This document shows positions 39,511 to 51,479 of a stretch of DNA of 64,000 nucleotides, piece after piece. The stretch is taken from the NCBI GenBank assembly GCA_024500155.1, contig CM044879.1:26654572-26718571 (forward strand), in the 5' to 3' direction. The stretch's first letter is position 1. Each line of letters begins with the position of its first letter. The translations under genes were made by a program, and so were the position numbers. Below the pieces are notes generated by a model. That model ran no database searches. It was given only the letters and a program-made list of their open reading frames with translations, and had not been told where the DNA came from. The stretch comes from Chenopodium formosanum. Its lineage: Eukaryota; Streptophyta; Magnoliopsida; Caryophyllales; Amaranthaceae.

Positions 39511-40770
39511 CTATATTATTCTGAATTTACAATAAGATTATTTTTCGTCACTTTTCGTGCACTACTACTTTTGCAATAACTGAGCAAAATTTGCAGCTTT
39601 CCAAGCAACATATAAAACAACATTATATCTAGCACTCATACAAATTTGTAAGTTTTGTCAGCTAATTTGATGGGTATGGCATAGTAACATAGTGACTACA
39701 TCTTATACCAAAAGTATTAGAAGTAAACTGATTAGTGATTATACAAACTTGCAAGTTCAATCTTAAAAGGCAGTCCGATAGAAGCAAAGTGATTCATCCT
39801 CTTATTATCTTTTCCTGGAACCATATTTCTTCTGTTCATAGAACATATCTATTTTGGCACTTCCTAAGACTGACATTTTTCGGACACCAATCTTAATCCT
39901 TCTCCTGCCGAGTACATTCCTTGCAGTAATAGGCATCTAAAATGCATCACATATCTACCCTGAAACGATCTGTGATTGCACTCATCACACCCCTCACTCA
40001 TCCCCTATCCCTGTTGCTCCCTCACACAAAACTCTCAGCATCTGCCAACATCACCAACCTTCTCATTCCTCTGCCACCAATAATCACACCTAACAACAAC
40101 CACCAACAACCACAAAAATGGCACAACAACAACACCAACGACACCAACAATAAAAAAAAATGGCACAAAAATCGCCCAACAAAACCGCACATAAATTGCA
40201 TAATAAATGGCTGAAATTACCTAATATTGCTGAAACTCGAACGCTAGAATTGCTAAATTCGAACATTAAAATTGCTGAAATTTCAGCCTTAAAATCGCTG
40301 AAATTTCAGCCCTAAAATTACTGAAGTTTGAACCCTATAATTACTGAAGTTTGAACCCTATAATAGCCGAAGTTTGAACCCTAAAATTGCCAAAAATTTA
40401 TGAAAATCAAATCAGAATAATCAAAAATCGACTTTAACTCATGCGAAGTTCATGAAAATCAAATTAGAAAATCGCATAAATCAAATCGCAAAAAATCAAA
40501 TAAAAAAATCGAAAAAAAGTAAATCGAAAAATAGCAAAATCTACTTGAACATCATGTGTTTTTCATGAAAATTTGAACAAAATGGAAAATAAAACGTACC
40601 TAATTAGAGCAATTTAGGTTGTTTATGCAAAATTTGAACAAAAAATTCATCAACTTGCAGCAATTCGTGTCCAATTTTGGGATTTGAGGAGAGAGAAAGT
40701 AAAGAGGTTTGAAAGTTTGGGGAGAAAGGAAATTTTGGACGGTGGGTTAGGGGTTTGAGGGTGGATATAT

Positions 40771-40971
40771 GTTTTAATCTTGACCGTCCAAAGTAACATA
40801 ATCTTACGGCTGAGATTGATTCCTATATAACTAAGGTTCTTATATAAGGAGGGGTTCTTACCGGATCCCTCCGGGATCCGGTAAGAACCCCTTCTTATAT
40901 AAGAACCCTAGTTATATAAGAACCAATCTCATCCGTAGGATTAGATTAGGATGAGCGGTCAAGATTAAAAC
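40771..40971. repeat. Large inverted repeat at the junction of the two unclassified elements
   Basis: Centre ACCGGATCCCTCCGGGATCCGGT fragment at 40861-40883 (GGATCC...GGATCC). Arms continue outwards with GGTAAGAACCCC, TATATAAG, CAATCTCA.CCGTA and GGTCAAGATTAAAAC, and similarity extends at least 200 nt each way (CTCTTTACTTTCTCTCTC, AATTGCTGCAA). Confidence 0.9.
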
Positions 40972-42285
40972 AAAAAACAATACTCCCCCAAAACCCTCCC
41001 CAAACGTTCATACTTTTCACTCTCCTCAAACTTTCAATCCTCTTTACTTTCTCTCTCTTCAAATCTCAAAATCTAGCCCAAATTGCTGCAAAACAACCTA
41101 AATTGCTCAAAACATGTACATTTTTCTTTGATTTTGTTCTAATTTTATGAATTTCACATGATATTCAAGTCGATTTTGTACTTTCAATCGCATTCTGCAA
41201 ATTGGCGATTTTGATTTTTGCGATTTCATTTTCATGAATTTTGCATGAGTTAAAGCCGATTTTGTATGTTTTTCTTTTCGATTTTGTTTAAATTTCTATG
41301 AAATTAGCATGATGTTCAAGTGGATTTTTGTTTTTCTTTTCGATTTTTGAAAATTTAGGGCTCAAATTTAGGGTTCAATTTTTGCGGCTTTAGTGTTCGA
41401 ATTAACAGTTCAATTTTTAGTTCGATTTTTGTTCGATTATTTTGTTCGATTTTAGTTCGAGTTTTGCTCGATTTTAGTTCGATTTTGGTAATATTTTGAT
41501 TTTTGTTCGATTTAATTAGTTCAATATATGTTCGAATTATTTTGTTCGATTTTTGTTGTTTGTTTTCTGTCAATTTCGAACAGGCTTGTATAATGTTCTA
41601 GAATCTTTTAAAAATTATGTTCTAAACTCATTCTATTATGTTCTATGTTTAAATTAATGGATAATGTTCTAAACTCTTTTTTTTAAAAAAAAATTATGTT
41701 CTAAACTCATTCTAAGGGAAATTGTGCCGAAGAAAATTCAATAATAGAGCATCTAGTCCGGAGACAACATAAAATCAGTTATCATCCCGGCCCATCGCTG
41801 TCAATTCGTTCATAATACGATGTGACATAACAATCAAAGAGGAATCATAAAAAAGGCGTAAAATTAGAATGCTATCAAAATTTTGATCAATTATACTAGA
41901 ATGTTGATAGTTCATTATTAGAGTTCATATGAGATTGCAAATAATATTGAAGCATTTGCTGGTAGTTGCACAAATTTAGTCATTTAGGTTAGTTCATGTA
42001 AAAATAAGAGTATTATAGTAAGAAATTAGGTTAGCACTTGCAGTAGATAAATTTGCATAATATTTTATAGGAATGGAATCAATGGATGAACATCCAATGG
42101 TATATTTTCCTCTGCCAGACTGATGTAATTTACTTGATAATACTTCCTAGTAGTACTGTAGTAGTTGTGTTGGGCAATGTTTGAGCTATGGTGGTTGTTT
42201 TAGCAATAATGGAGGCATTTGAGTTTCTACGTGTGATCGTTTTCCTCTACTTCTATGGGAGGGTAGTGTGTTGATCTATATCAAA

Positions 42286-42357
42286 AACCTATTAGCTCAA
42301 GTGGTAGAGCACTATGCAAACTGCATAGATGATGTAGGTTCGAATCCTACATAGGCT
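42286..42357 (+). other. tRNA-like cloverleaf, copy 2
   Basis: 72 nt: acceptor AACCTAT/ATAGGCT (6 of 7 pairs), D arm GCTC AAGTGGTA GAGC, anticodon arm CTATG CAAACTG CATAG with a 7-nt loop, 5-nt variable loop ATGAT, T arm GTAGG TTCGAAT CCTAC. The loop has A instead of U33, so decoding (it would be AAC) is unlikely. Confidence 0.7.
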
Positions 42358-42429
42358 ATATTTATAAATAACTATATAAAAAAAAACTTAATCATCGTTC
42401 TTTCCATAGACAAAATTTAGAAAAAACTA

Positions 42430-43130
42430 GATCATAATTCATAATGTTATAATTTAGAACATAAGAAATAATTTTAGAACATAGGGAAAAAATTAGAACA
42501 TAGGCTCAAAAGATAGGTTTAGAACATATAAAGAATTGAAATTTAGAACATGGACGAAAAAACTAAGAATATAGGAAATGATTTTAGAGCATAGGGGAAA
42601 AAAATTAGAACATAGGCTCACAATATATAAGTTTAGAACATAGGAAAAAGTTTAGAACATAGACAAAAAAAAAATTTAGAACATGAAAATGTAACACCGA
42701 ACATAAATCGAAAATCAAGCATAAATCTAAATTTAGAAAATAGAAAAAAAAATTAGAACATAGGGAATAAATTTAGAACATAGGCTCAAAATATAGTTTT
42801 AGAACATAGAAAAAATTTAGAACATACACGAAAAACTAAGGATATAGGAAATGATTTTAGAGCATAGGGGAAAAAATTAGAACATAGGCTCACAATATAA
42901 GTTTAGAACATATGCAAAAGTTTAGAACATAGACAAATTTTTTTGAACATAGACAAAAAATTTAGAACATGGAAATATAAAATCGAACATAAATCGAAAA
43001 TCAACCTTTTTATGTTCTAAATTTTTTCTGCTTATGTTCTAAATTTTATTTCTTATGTTCTAAATTTTTTCTGCTTATGTTCTAAAATTTTTTCTATGTT
43101 CTAAATTTTTATTCTATGTTCTAAATACAA
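42430..43130. repeat. TTTAGAACATA / TATGTTCTAAA array, copy 2
   Basis: The same unit as the array at 38560, read in the opposite orientation up to about 43010 and in the forward orientation after that. Confidence 0.85.
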
Positions 43131-43264
43131 ACTCTTCAAAATTACAGAATTGCCATTACTAAAGGATCATTTTAGATGGTTGGATCAAAACAAATAAAGG
43201 GTTAAGATTGGTTCTTATATAAGATTGGGTTCTTATATAGAGGAGGGTTCTTACATGAGCCTTC

Positions 43265-43267
<3 letters not shown>

Positions 43268-43339
<72 letters not shown>
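43268..43339. repeat. (TA)n microsatellite
   Basis: About 70 nt of TA at the right edge of the second unclassified element. Confidence 0.95.
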
Positions 43340-43341
<2 letters not shown>

Positions 43342-43898
43342 TAATAATCTCTTATTTAATTGGCTACTACTAAGATTTATAATCCTATGTGGCGCACTAA
43401 GAAAATTAGATCCTATATGGCTCTTTAAAAACTCGGGAAAAAACTCCCCTTTATATATATATATATATTAGATTCCCTGTTATGACTTGTGAGAATTCTT
43501 CAAAATTTTCTACTCTAGGCTGCATCTTCTACTCCTTGGAAATGATATAGATACGAAGTTCATCAAAATCTTTATTCAGTCAATCGTTATCTTCAGATGT
43601 GCATTCAAAAGCAGAGCTACATGATTACATGTGCTCACATATATTTACACTGCAATGTCAGTGATTTTTTTCTATTTGTTCTTCTGATACATATACAGTA
43701 CATTTCTTCTAACCTTCTCAATTAGTGACCCAAAAAAGAGACTGCATAATCTCTATTTCAGCTATATACGCTACCAAGAATCCCATATGTTTTCATTATC
43801 AACCGACTAATTAATCAAAATACATCCTCAAAATAGAGCTATGTCTACTTTAACTACGGCAAAAGTTGAGGATTGATCAGTAGTAATTGGGAAGACAT

Positions 43899-44116
43899 TC
43901 ATGTCTCACCCATGGCACAAGGAATGCAAGGTGGATCTTTTGACTGATCTTCTGGAGTAATAAGCTGCAGACAATGGTCATGAAAGGTGTGGCCGCAAGG
44001 TAGAGTAGCTACAGTTGGTGGAATAGGCGGTTGTGAAATAGGGCCTTCAGGTGCAAATGATAAGTCTCTCTTGCACAAAAGACACTTGAATCCAACTGTT
44101 GGAGGGAGATCAAAAC
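43899..44116 (-). CDS. RING gene exon: RING-H2 finger and stop
   Basis: Starts FDLPPTVGFKCLLCKRDL, proline-rich spacer PPIPPTVATLP, then CGHTFHDHC and PPCIPCAMGET-stop. All eight metal ligands present. A GTGAGA overlaps the last codons and could act as a donor, but the frame ends naturally two codons later. Confidence 0.9.
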
Positions 44117-47100
44117 CTACAAGCAAAAACCGTTGTTAACGACTTCTTGTATTGGATAGTATGCACACTAACCAGCACAACAAAATCTTGAGAACGCACA
44201 GCATGCATGACAACTAAAAAATTTGACAGCAAGTTTAAGCTCAAAATTTCAAGATAGCTAACACAATATGCATGAATCAACAAATTGAAGCTAATATGGG
44301 GACCGGGCTAGCAAGGGCCAATGCTCAGCTTCGTCGAAACTATCATGAACAGAAAACTTGTATAGTTTTTATTAGCTGAATAAAGTAAATCAATAGATAA
44401 ATTAGAGACCATAGAATTTTTCGTATTGATTTAGTAGAGTAAATTTCAGTGGATCAGACAAAGCAAGAGTGCATCAATTATATTATTTCAGCACAGCAAG
44501 CAAGAGAGCAAGGTGTAGAGTCTGTAGACTGTAGAGCATGATGCCACCTAAAGCATTATGAAGGAAAACCTAGTCTGGGTAGTATTATTAACCAATTCCC
44601 ACGAAGAATCTACATATAAATCTCCGAGATACAAAAAAAATTTAGGGGATCCTCCACATTGACACATTGTTCCGAATAATCAGCAAAACTAATCTTTTCT
44701 CTTGCTGGTTCCCACGGTAATTGGAAAATGGTAATGAAGGTCATGCAAGAAATGGGACGGTACCTAACAAAGAACACCCAAGGGTCTACACATATACACT
44801 TCGAAAAAAAAAATATCAACAGATCTGGATAGTAAAAATTTCGAATTAACAGTTGGAATAAATTAAGTAATAAAGTCTTTGTCAAAAGCTTTGAAGCATG
44901 GGCAACAACATTCACACTTAGGGCATGCTTGGATTGGGGGTAATATATTATGGGGGTAATAAAAGTCAAACTAAGCAAAATGAATGTGAAAATAGGGAAG
45001 AAGGAGATAGTGATGGTGTGATTGTAAGAAGATTATGTAGTGATGGTATGGTGTGAGGTGAAGAAAGAGGAATTAATACCCTCATTTTGGGGGTAATAGT
45101 TACACTAGGGGGAGGGTGGGTAACTATTACCCTCATTATGAGAGTAATAATTCCTCCATCTCTCTCTCTTTTCTTCATGGCACAACTAGTTTATTTCATT
45201 TGTAAGCACCATCTCTCCTACAACACCACCTCTATTTACTTTTGTTTTTTCAAGTTTGACTTTATTACCCCCTTAATGTTTTACCCCCAATCCAAGCATG
45301 CCCTTACAGAAAATGTTACTATGTTAACCTCACAATATATATGTGTTTGAAGAAGCAACTCAAAAAGCAAAAACTTCCCCAATTTAAGCCAGATAAACAT
45401 CTTAGTAAATGAAGGATGCAAGAGAAGACATACCTTGAAACTTTATATGAGGCATTGAACTAGGAACTTGTGATGCTCTGAAACCTGGAGGTGCCTTTGC
45501 TAAAGCAGCCAAGGCAGGCAGAGATTTTTTCCAGTCACTCAGAGATTGACGAGTCATATTTGAGTTGGTCTGGAGCAAATGAATATTCCGAAGAGCAGCC
45601 AAAGCAGCCGCTTTACGTGCAGAAGAAGATAAAGCTGCTGATGCAACTCTCTGTGAATTAGTTGCTGGGATTGGAACTCTTGCTGAGCCAGAGCGGTTCT
45701 CTATTGTCCTAATTAAAGGGGATGATGGTGCATCCATGGGTGGTGATGCAAAAGTAGGACTTTCAGCTGCAACCATAGCAGCAGTGGAAGTCTTTGAAGG
45801 GGCAGCTGCAGAGCTCATCATTGAACTGGGGATATCCAAAGACACCTCTGCAGAAAAACTACGAGTAGCTGCAGAAGTTGCACAATTTTGCGTGAATCTC
45901 GCTGTATTAGAGGCTCCATCAGTATTTGCTTCAGGAGAAATAGATGTAATATTCATGGTACAATCACGAGTAGCTCTAGGGATATTAGAGGAGTTCACAG
46001 CGGTAGTACAGGCTGGCATAGTATGGCCAGTAGCAGCAATTTGACCCAGGGCATTCTGCAGTAGATCTGGTGAAAATTGTTGCATTGATGTTTGAGGCAT
46101 GATTTTCCTGCGCTGATCATGTATTGAAGCCCGGGGAGGAAAATTTAAGTTTCGTTTGAGAGAATCTCTAGTGACAGCTGTAGAAGCCTGGGGATGTTCA
46201 TTTTTCACTGTGAAGTCAGCTGTTTGACCTAACATATCAGAAATCACGTACTTCAGACCAATGTAGGTTCTTACACATAACATATATCAAAATCAAAAGG
46301 AGGACATATAAACCTGTGGAATGCCGACCATGCCCAGTGTAAGGTGGATAATTTTTTCCTGTGATTGAAATTTAAGATTACATGACATATCATCATCAGT
46401 GAGGTTATAACTCTTTGAAACATGGCATTCTGCAGTTCAGCTAATCTAACTTTTCGGAGCTCAAAGCCTCTATCCACAAAATGTCTCATCAAAGCAGCAA
46501 ACATAAAGCATACATACAAAAAAGAAACAAAATGCAGGTAAGCTTGCATTAAAGGTACGAAAAATAACATGCAACACTAGTAACTAAGACGGTTAAACTA
46601 CTTAAATGATCATGGTGAAGATGTTTCTGCTGTAACAAAGGATACACAATCAGCTTGCAGACTGTAAGCCACCCAATCTAATGGCAGTCTTTCCTTATTA
46701 ACACAATTAATGTATTAATGTTTTGGCATCATCTTTTCTGATGATTAAGTGATAAAGAGAATCAAACAAAAGAGCCTGACTATGTTTTCAGTAATAAATT
46801 TTCCTCTAGTCCGCAGTTGGCAAATGCTATAGCATGCTAGTATCACGTAACTATTGTGGAATCAGCGGCAGCACAGTAGCTACCTCACTTTCAAATATCT
46901 AATTTATCATCAAACCAGTTTGTACTGTCAGAATATTACTGAGTACTGTTTCATCTGAATGAAACCTACACTGTTTAGAAATCATATGGCAGCTCATTTA
47001 ATGCGGTTAACATAGTGAATGAAAAGCTAAACACATGAAACTGAAATGGCAATACAAACCAGGTCAATGTTTTTACTGCAACTATACAAGGCAGTTAGCT

Positions 47101-50100
47101 TTTTAAGTAATATTCAGAAAATCACACTTCGAAATAAACACTTCAAAAGTACGATTTTGTATGAGTCAATAAGTAGACTATACATTCTATAGGATGAACA
47201 AATAGTATACACTAATACTTGACTAAGGCGAATTTCATTAACTTATTGTAAGAAGGGTTAAAGTTACCCTAAAAGTATTTAAAGTTATCCTTGTATACAA
47301 AAATAACAACTTTTAACAAAAAATTACACTTAAAAAACACTCATAATGTATTAGATTAATCATATCAGCTTTAATAACATGTATCCATTAGAAAATACAC
47401 ATTAATATACAACCAAACTCATTAAAAATAAAAAATTACTTTTACATGTGTTAAAGTTACCATAAAAAATGTTAAAAATTACCCTATGACCATCTTTCAA
47501 TAAAATTAACGAAAGTCTGTCTTATACGCGACTTACTGAATAATATTAATGATTCTAACAAAATCACTATAGTTGCTTTACAAAATTAACAAGTTATAAC
47601 TTTGCAACAAATAATATTATATCATAAAATCCAACCATATTGACACATTGATACATAGATTTGGGTTATTAGATGTATCTATGGACCAATGATATCATAT
47701 CAATATCATAGATAACCAACCTAAAAGAATTTTCCAATGTCAATAATAGGGACAATGAACCAAAGTTCCTAAAGCATTAACATTCATTTAAAACCAAAAG
47801 TTATCGCAGATTGTGCTTGAAAAGCATACAATAATTAAAAGCATTTAGTCTTTATTATTTCACCCTTTGCTTAAAATGTGTCACTCTACATTTTCGATTT
47901 TTTATTAAAAAAATTAAATAGATTATTGAAATAATAATTATAGCTGCACAACTTAGGATGAAAATGATAAAATATAAATCAACAAAATTTTGGAATAATT
48001 ATATTCAATGTAGCAGAGCAAATTCAAACCTCTCCATATAGTCTTCTAAGCATACAAAAGCTAGAGCCATTATATCTTGGTCTCATCTTTCAAATGAATT
48101 GGTTTTCCTTATTCAATGAATGAAAAATGATGCTACAACATTTCACATAGCTTTTTGTGCAAGATACCACTATATATCAGTCAGCCATGAAAAAGGCATG
48201 TCCAGCTTTCATACAGATGAGCATTTACTGTAAATTTACTGTATCAAGCATCAACTCAGAAACACATGTTAACCACATATCCACAACAAACCTCACTTAG
48301 ACTGCTTAAAGAAAAGGATGTATAGCACCAAGTTACCAACATCTTTGTGATAGCAAACTAGATCTTTCAGAATAATCTTTCACAATGAAGCAATGAACGT
48401 AGCAAGCAAGCACTGAAAACAGACATACCTGGTGGAAGAAGCCCACTGGAAAACTGACGGCCAGTCATAACAGTAGAAAGAAACCTACTGAACCGGGGGA
48501 CAAGATCATCTCCAATAGCCTGAACAGCAGAACTGGTTGCACAGGATCCAAGTGCAAGGCCTGCAAATTAGAGAGCTAGGGTTACATTCAGATAGGAACT
48601 GGCAAACCAACAGCAGGAGGCAAAGAATGCCTGACATCTCAGTTCAAAGGAATGACTGTGACATGTTAACAGCGAAAATTATTGATGTGGGGATTGTTGG
48701 ACAAAAGAAGGGGCATATAATACATTCCATGAAGCAGCAGTGACTGAGCTACCATTTTTCAAGCAACACTTAAAGCACAAGATTTAGCCATAAATATTTA
48801 TTGTTAAGTCAATGAACTGTGACTTCAGCAGATGCAGTAAGTAACTGAATAGCTTGGCTTTAGATCAGGAACTAATGTCCCAGAGAGCTTCAGTATTTTC
48901 AATCAAGCAATGCAGGTCTTTGAATCTCATAAGAGCAGGTTTAAAATCCTTTTTAGCTCTTAATCAATGTGAGCTCTTTATATCCTAGGACGCAACATTA
49001 AAGCATCAACAAATAATGGAATAGGTGACTTCTAGCAAGCTGATTTATACATTTCTTGACACTGGGAAATTAAAGACACACATTTAACATCAGTGACTAA
49101 AGATGCACAGACTGCTCACCTGACTTGTCATGGTTATCAGGTTCTTCTATCCCGGAAGGAGGTGGCATGAGGTTGGTAGTTTGATATGCATTCTGTGGTG
49201 GAGCAGCAGCAATTTGGTGATTACTTCTCAGAACAGTAGAGTTGAATGGGACTCCTTGCATCCTTCTTCTTACGTTCTTGGCCAATCCTTGATTATGACT
49301 GGAGTTATTGGTAAGCACGCATTGATCAGCTCTAGAGCAATCAGAAGGATCACTTGAATACATACTTGAGCCAGATTCATTTCCAGCTTCTGAGGTTCTG
49401 CCGCTTGGAGTGGGAATATAATGGTGCATGTTCGCCGGCCCTCCATAGAGGTTGGAGGTTGGATTCATATCATGCCTAGAATTCATTAATTGCGAACTAC
49501 CACCACCAGAAATGTTTTGATAGCCTGAAGAATCCCATCTCGTGACAAGACCATCTGCATTATTCTGAAACCCTGCCAAGCCCCGCACATTGTTAAAGGA
49601 ATTATAAGGTGATTGACCATGCGAAGAAAGGGGTGTCTCACTCATATGAATGGCTCTCCCACCATAAGCAACATTGCCAAGTGACAAAAATCTTCCATCA
49701 AGTCTGTCCAATCTGTTAGGTTGAGACATATTAGCTCTAACTTGGTTATCATACACTCTTGGGACAGTAATTTGGTTGACCTGAGCTGCACTGTCACTGA
49801 AATTAGTAACATTTCTATAGTGCCCTGTTGGCTGTCTGATGCTGTTTTGTGTTTCTGCATCCAGGTGGAAGTTTCCAACCCCACGATTAACAGCATTAAT
49901 GGAATTCCTGTCAATGATACCAACCTTTTCGAATTGTGATACCCTACTCATACCATGATAAGAGGTCATCACATTGTTAGGAATATGATATCCAGAACTC
50001 ATCGAATCCACGCCTACACTAGGAAAGCTGAAACCCTGATTATCTAGAATGAGATTATCATCTATAACAATTACATTTTGGTCAATAGGTATATTCATTG

Positions 50101-50350
50101 GATTTTCATCTACATTAGTACCTATATTCAAATCATTTACAGAGGCTCTAGGTAAATTTCCTTGGTATCCATAGAGATTCATTGCAGGCAAAGGAGAAGA
50201 TTGGAGCGGCATAAAAGTGAAGGGATTACGGCCACCAGTGCCACTATCATTAGCAGGCAAAGCTTCTTGAGAATTATCATTCTGCAACTGAGGTACACTA
50301 ATAAAGCCCTCATAATCATCTTGCCTTTGATTTTGATCGCGATTTGCCAT
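43899..50350 (-). CDS. RING-H2 finger protein, 806 aa, likely E3 ubiquitin ligase
   Basis: Five coding exons on the minus strand: 50350-49120, 48560-48429, 46358-46314, 46228-45434 and 44116-43899; all GT..AG, phase closes at each. The first ~700 residues are low-complexity, Asn/Ser/Gln-rich, with no known fold seen. Residues about 410-455 (LALGSCATSSAVQAIGDDLV, then PRFSRFL) and an Ala-rich stretch (WKKSLPALAALAKAPPGFR) may be helical. The C-terminus has C-X2-C-X25-C-X-H-X2-H-X2-C-X14-C-X2-C, a RING-H2 ligand pattern, and stops five residues after the last Cys. Known RING-H2 proteins recruit E2 enzymes; substrate unknown. I recognise no gene name. The start is the first ATG (MANRDQNQRQ) after the leader acceptor. 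Confidence 0.88.
44117..44920 (-). other. RING gene intron, no feature seen
   Basis: AT-rich part of the last intron (44117-45433) before the MITE. No gene. Confidence 0.55.
44921..45303. mobile_element. Tourist/Harbinger-type MITE (383 bp) in the last RING intron
   Basis: Perfect 20-bp-plus TIR GGGCATGCTTGGATTGGGGG..., flanked by TTA on both sides (44918-44920, 45304-45306). The interior has its own inverted GTAATAGTTAC motifs. No coding content. Confidence 0.9.
45434..46228 (-). CDS. RING gene exon: Ser/Ala/Thr-rich middle (265 codons)
   Basis: Starts QTADFTVKNEHPQ after acceptor ATGTTAG; Ala/Ser/Thr-rich. Ends WKKSLPALAALAKAPPGFR... PHIKFQ at donor GTATGT. Confidence 0.88.
46314..46358 (-). 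CDS. RING gene micro-exon (45 nt)
   Basis: Between acceptor ATCACAG and donor GTTTAT; reads KNYPPYTGHGRHST and keeps phase 1 to phase 1. Short and therefore less certain, but joining exons 48429 and 46228 through it keeps the frame. Confidence 0.65.
46359..48428 (-). other. RING gene intron, largely featureless
   Basis: Two kb of AT-rich sequence. Around 47220-47530 a short element-like block begins AAGGCGAATTTCATTAAC and ends TTAACGAAAGTCTGTC, perhaps an old MITE. Nothing else recognised. The adjoining intron 48561-49119 also shows nothing. Confidence 0.45.
48429..48560 (-). CDS. RING gene exon: short conserved-looking segment
   Basis: 132 nt between acceptor TTTGCAG and donor GTATGT. Encodes LALGSCATSSAVQAIGDDLV then PRFSRFLSTVMTGRQFSSG. 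Phase 1 to phase 1. Too interrupted for an ORF caller. Confidence 0.82.
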
Positions 50351-50354
50351 GCTT
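49120..50354 (-). CDS. RING gene exon: Asn/Ser-rich N-terminus (410 codons)
   Basis: Single large exon with four untranslated bases then ATG. Rich in Asn, Ser, Gly; contains TSEAGNESGSSMYSSDPSDC and basic KNVRRRMQG. Ends phase 1 (TCA G) at donor GTGAGC. Confidence 0.88.
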
Positions 50355-51222
50355 CTGAATGAAGACAAAAGATACTACTATCAGATTAAGAGCAAAAATA
50401 AACAGTAAAAAACATTGTAAACGATTAACTATCACATCAACTTAGATATACTTTTATCAATCAAGCATTTGTGCTCAGAGCATACCACATTTAGGCAACA
50501 AACTCGACAAAATCAACATCCCAAATTTTTTAAGACTAATTGTGTCATCTACCACTTTCCCTAAGGTAAGCTTGCACTGATCAAGTAATTACCCATGGAC
50601 AACGAAACCAAAACATCGAAATCCAGCTCTTCAAGTCACTACACCCTTCAATGTGCTGAGAAAACTATATCAATCCATAAAACTCCTCAATTACTGCACT
50701 AATCCAAAACCTCAAAGTTCAAATACTGTATTTCACTAAAGCAATCCAATTTCAAAACAAAGTTAGCCACCCAGATTAAAGCAAGCACTATAAAACACCC
50801 ATCAACTCAGCTATCCACTTTTGAATTAATCACAAATCAAAAGGCCAAAATCTGTACCTAATTCGGTAAAATCCCATAATTCAGATGCATAGGCACAATT
50901 CACAATTCAAACCCATGAATTTCTACATTTAATAACAAAAATCTAACCTAATTCAAGTTCATTTCACCCAATAAAAATCATCAAATAAATACTTTCACAA
51001 CCCACAAACCCCACCTCAAAAAATAATCTTTTTAAAAAATCAAGAACACCCATCAAACAAAATTCACTCCAGAACACAAAATTCCATCATCGGAATAAAA
51101 AAAATTACATATAAAAATTCAAATTCAAATTACAACAAAAGACAAAACCAAAAAAAAATTAAAAAAATGAAAAAGTAAAAGAAAAGGTAATTCAATTGTA
51201 GAATTGGGTAAGAAAGAATTAC

Positions 51223-51350
51223 CAGAAAATCAAAGAAATCGGAAGAAACTGAAAGAGGAAGAAGAAGAAGAAAGAGGAGTGAACATGAGTGTACGGAAGC
51301 CGAGAAGGGAGGAGAGAGAGAGAGAGAAATGGGGGTTTGGTTTTTGGCGC
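51223..51350 (-). other. 5' UTR exon of the RING gene
   Basis: On the minus strand a CT-rich leader (TCTTCTTCTTCCTC) ends TTTTCTG before donor GTAATTC at 51222; it is joined to acceptor ATTCAG at 50355, four bases before the ATG at 50350. Intron 50355-51222 holds nothing recognisable. The transcription start is not resolved. Confidence 0.55.
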
Positions 51351-51479
51351 TGAAGAAAGGGTGAAGCGTTTTAAAGGGTTCGGTGTGGGACCTAGTTACT
51401 ACTAGTAGTATTCATACTTGTTCAAGGAGAGAGAAAGACGTAAGATGTAAGATTGTGTCCCTTTGAAGCATTCTGTCAA

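Larger units (their letters stand above)
35966..40870. mobile_element. Unclassified TIR-like element, copy 1 (about 4.9 kb)
   Basis: Left end: AGAACTCTCCTCTATATAAG then further ATATAAGAACC units up to a CAATCTCAGCCGTT stretch. The inverted right end (from 40870) reads GGATCCGGTAAGAACCCCTC then TTATATAAGAACC and CAATCTCAGCCGT. Contents, left to right: a small TATGTTCTAAAG array (36560-36670), an RNase H-like fragment (37480-37740), a tRNA-like cloverleaf on the minus strand (38241-38311) and a long TATGTTCTAAA array (38560-39510). No transposase seen. Could be a composite of older insertions. Confidence 0.6.
40871..43262. mobile_element. Unclassified TIR-like element, copy 2 (about 2.4 kb)
   Basis: Left end GGATCCGGTAAGAACCCCTT; inverted right end (from about 43257) CATGTAAGAACCCTCCTCTA followed by TATAAGAACCCAATC. 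Contains short TGTTCTAAACTC units (41590-41715), a plus-strand tRNA-like cloverleaf (42286-42357) and a TTTAGAACATA array (42430-43010) switching to TATGTTCTAAA (43010-43130). Half the length of copy 1 and lacks its RNase H fragment. Confidence 0.6.

Noticed and set aside
42286..42357. A functional tRNA gene
   Set aside because: The cloverleaf is good but position 33 is A, the sister copy has a 6-nt anticodon loop, and both lie in repeat elements.
45736..46044. 102-codon plus-strand frame
   Set aside because: Antisense shadow of the Ala/Ser-rich RING gene exon.
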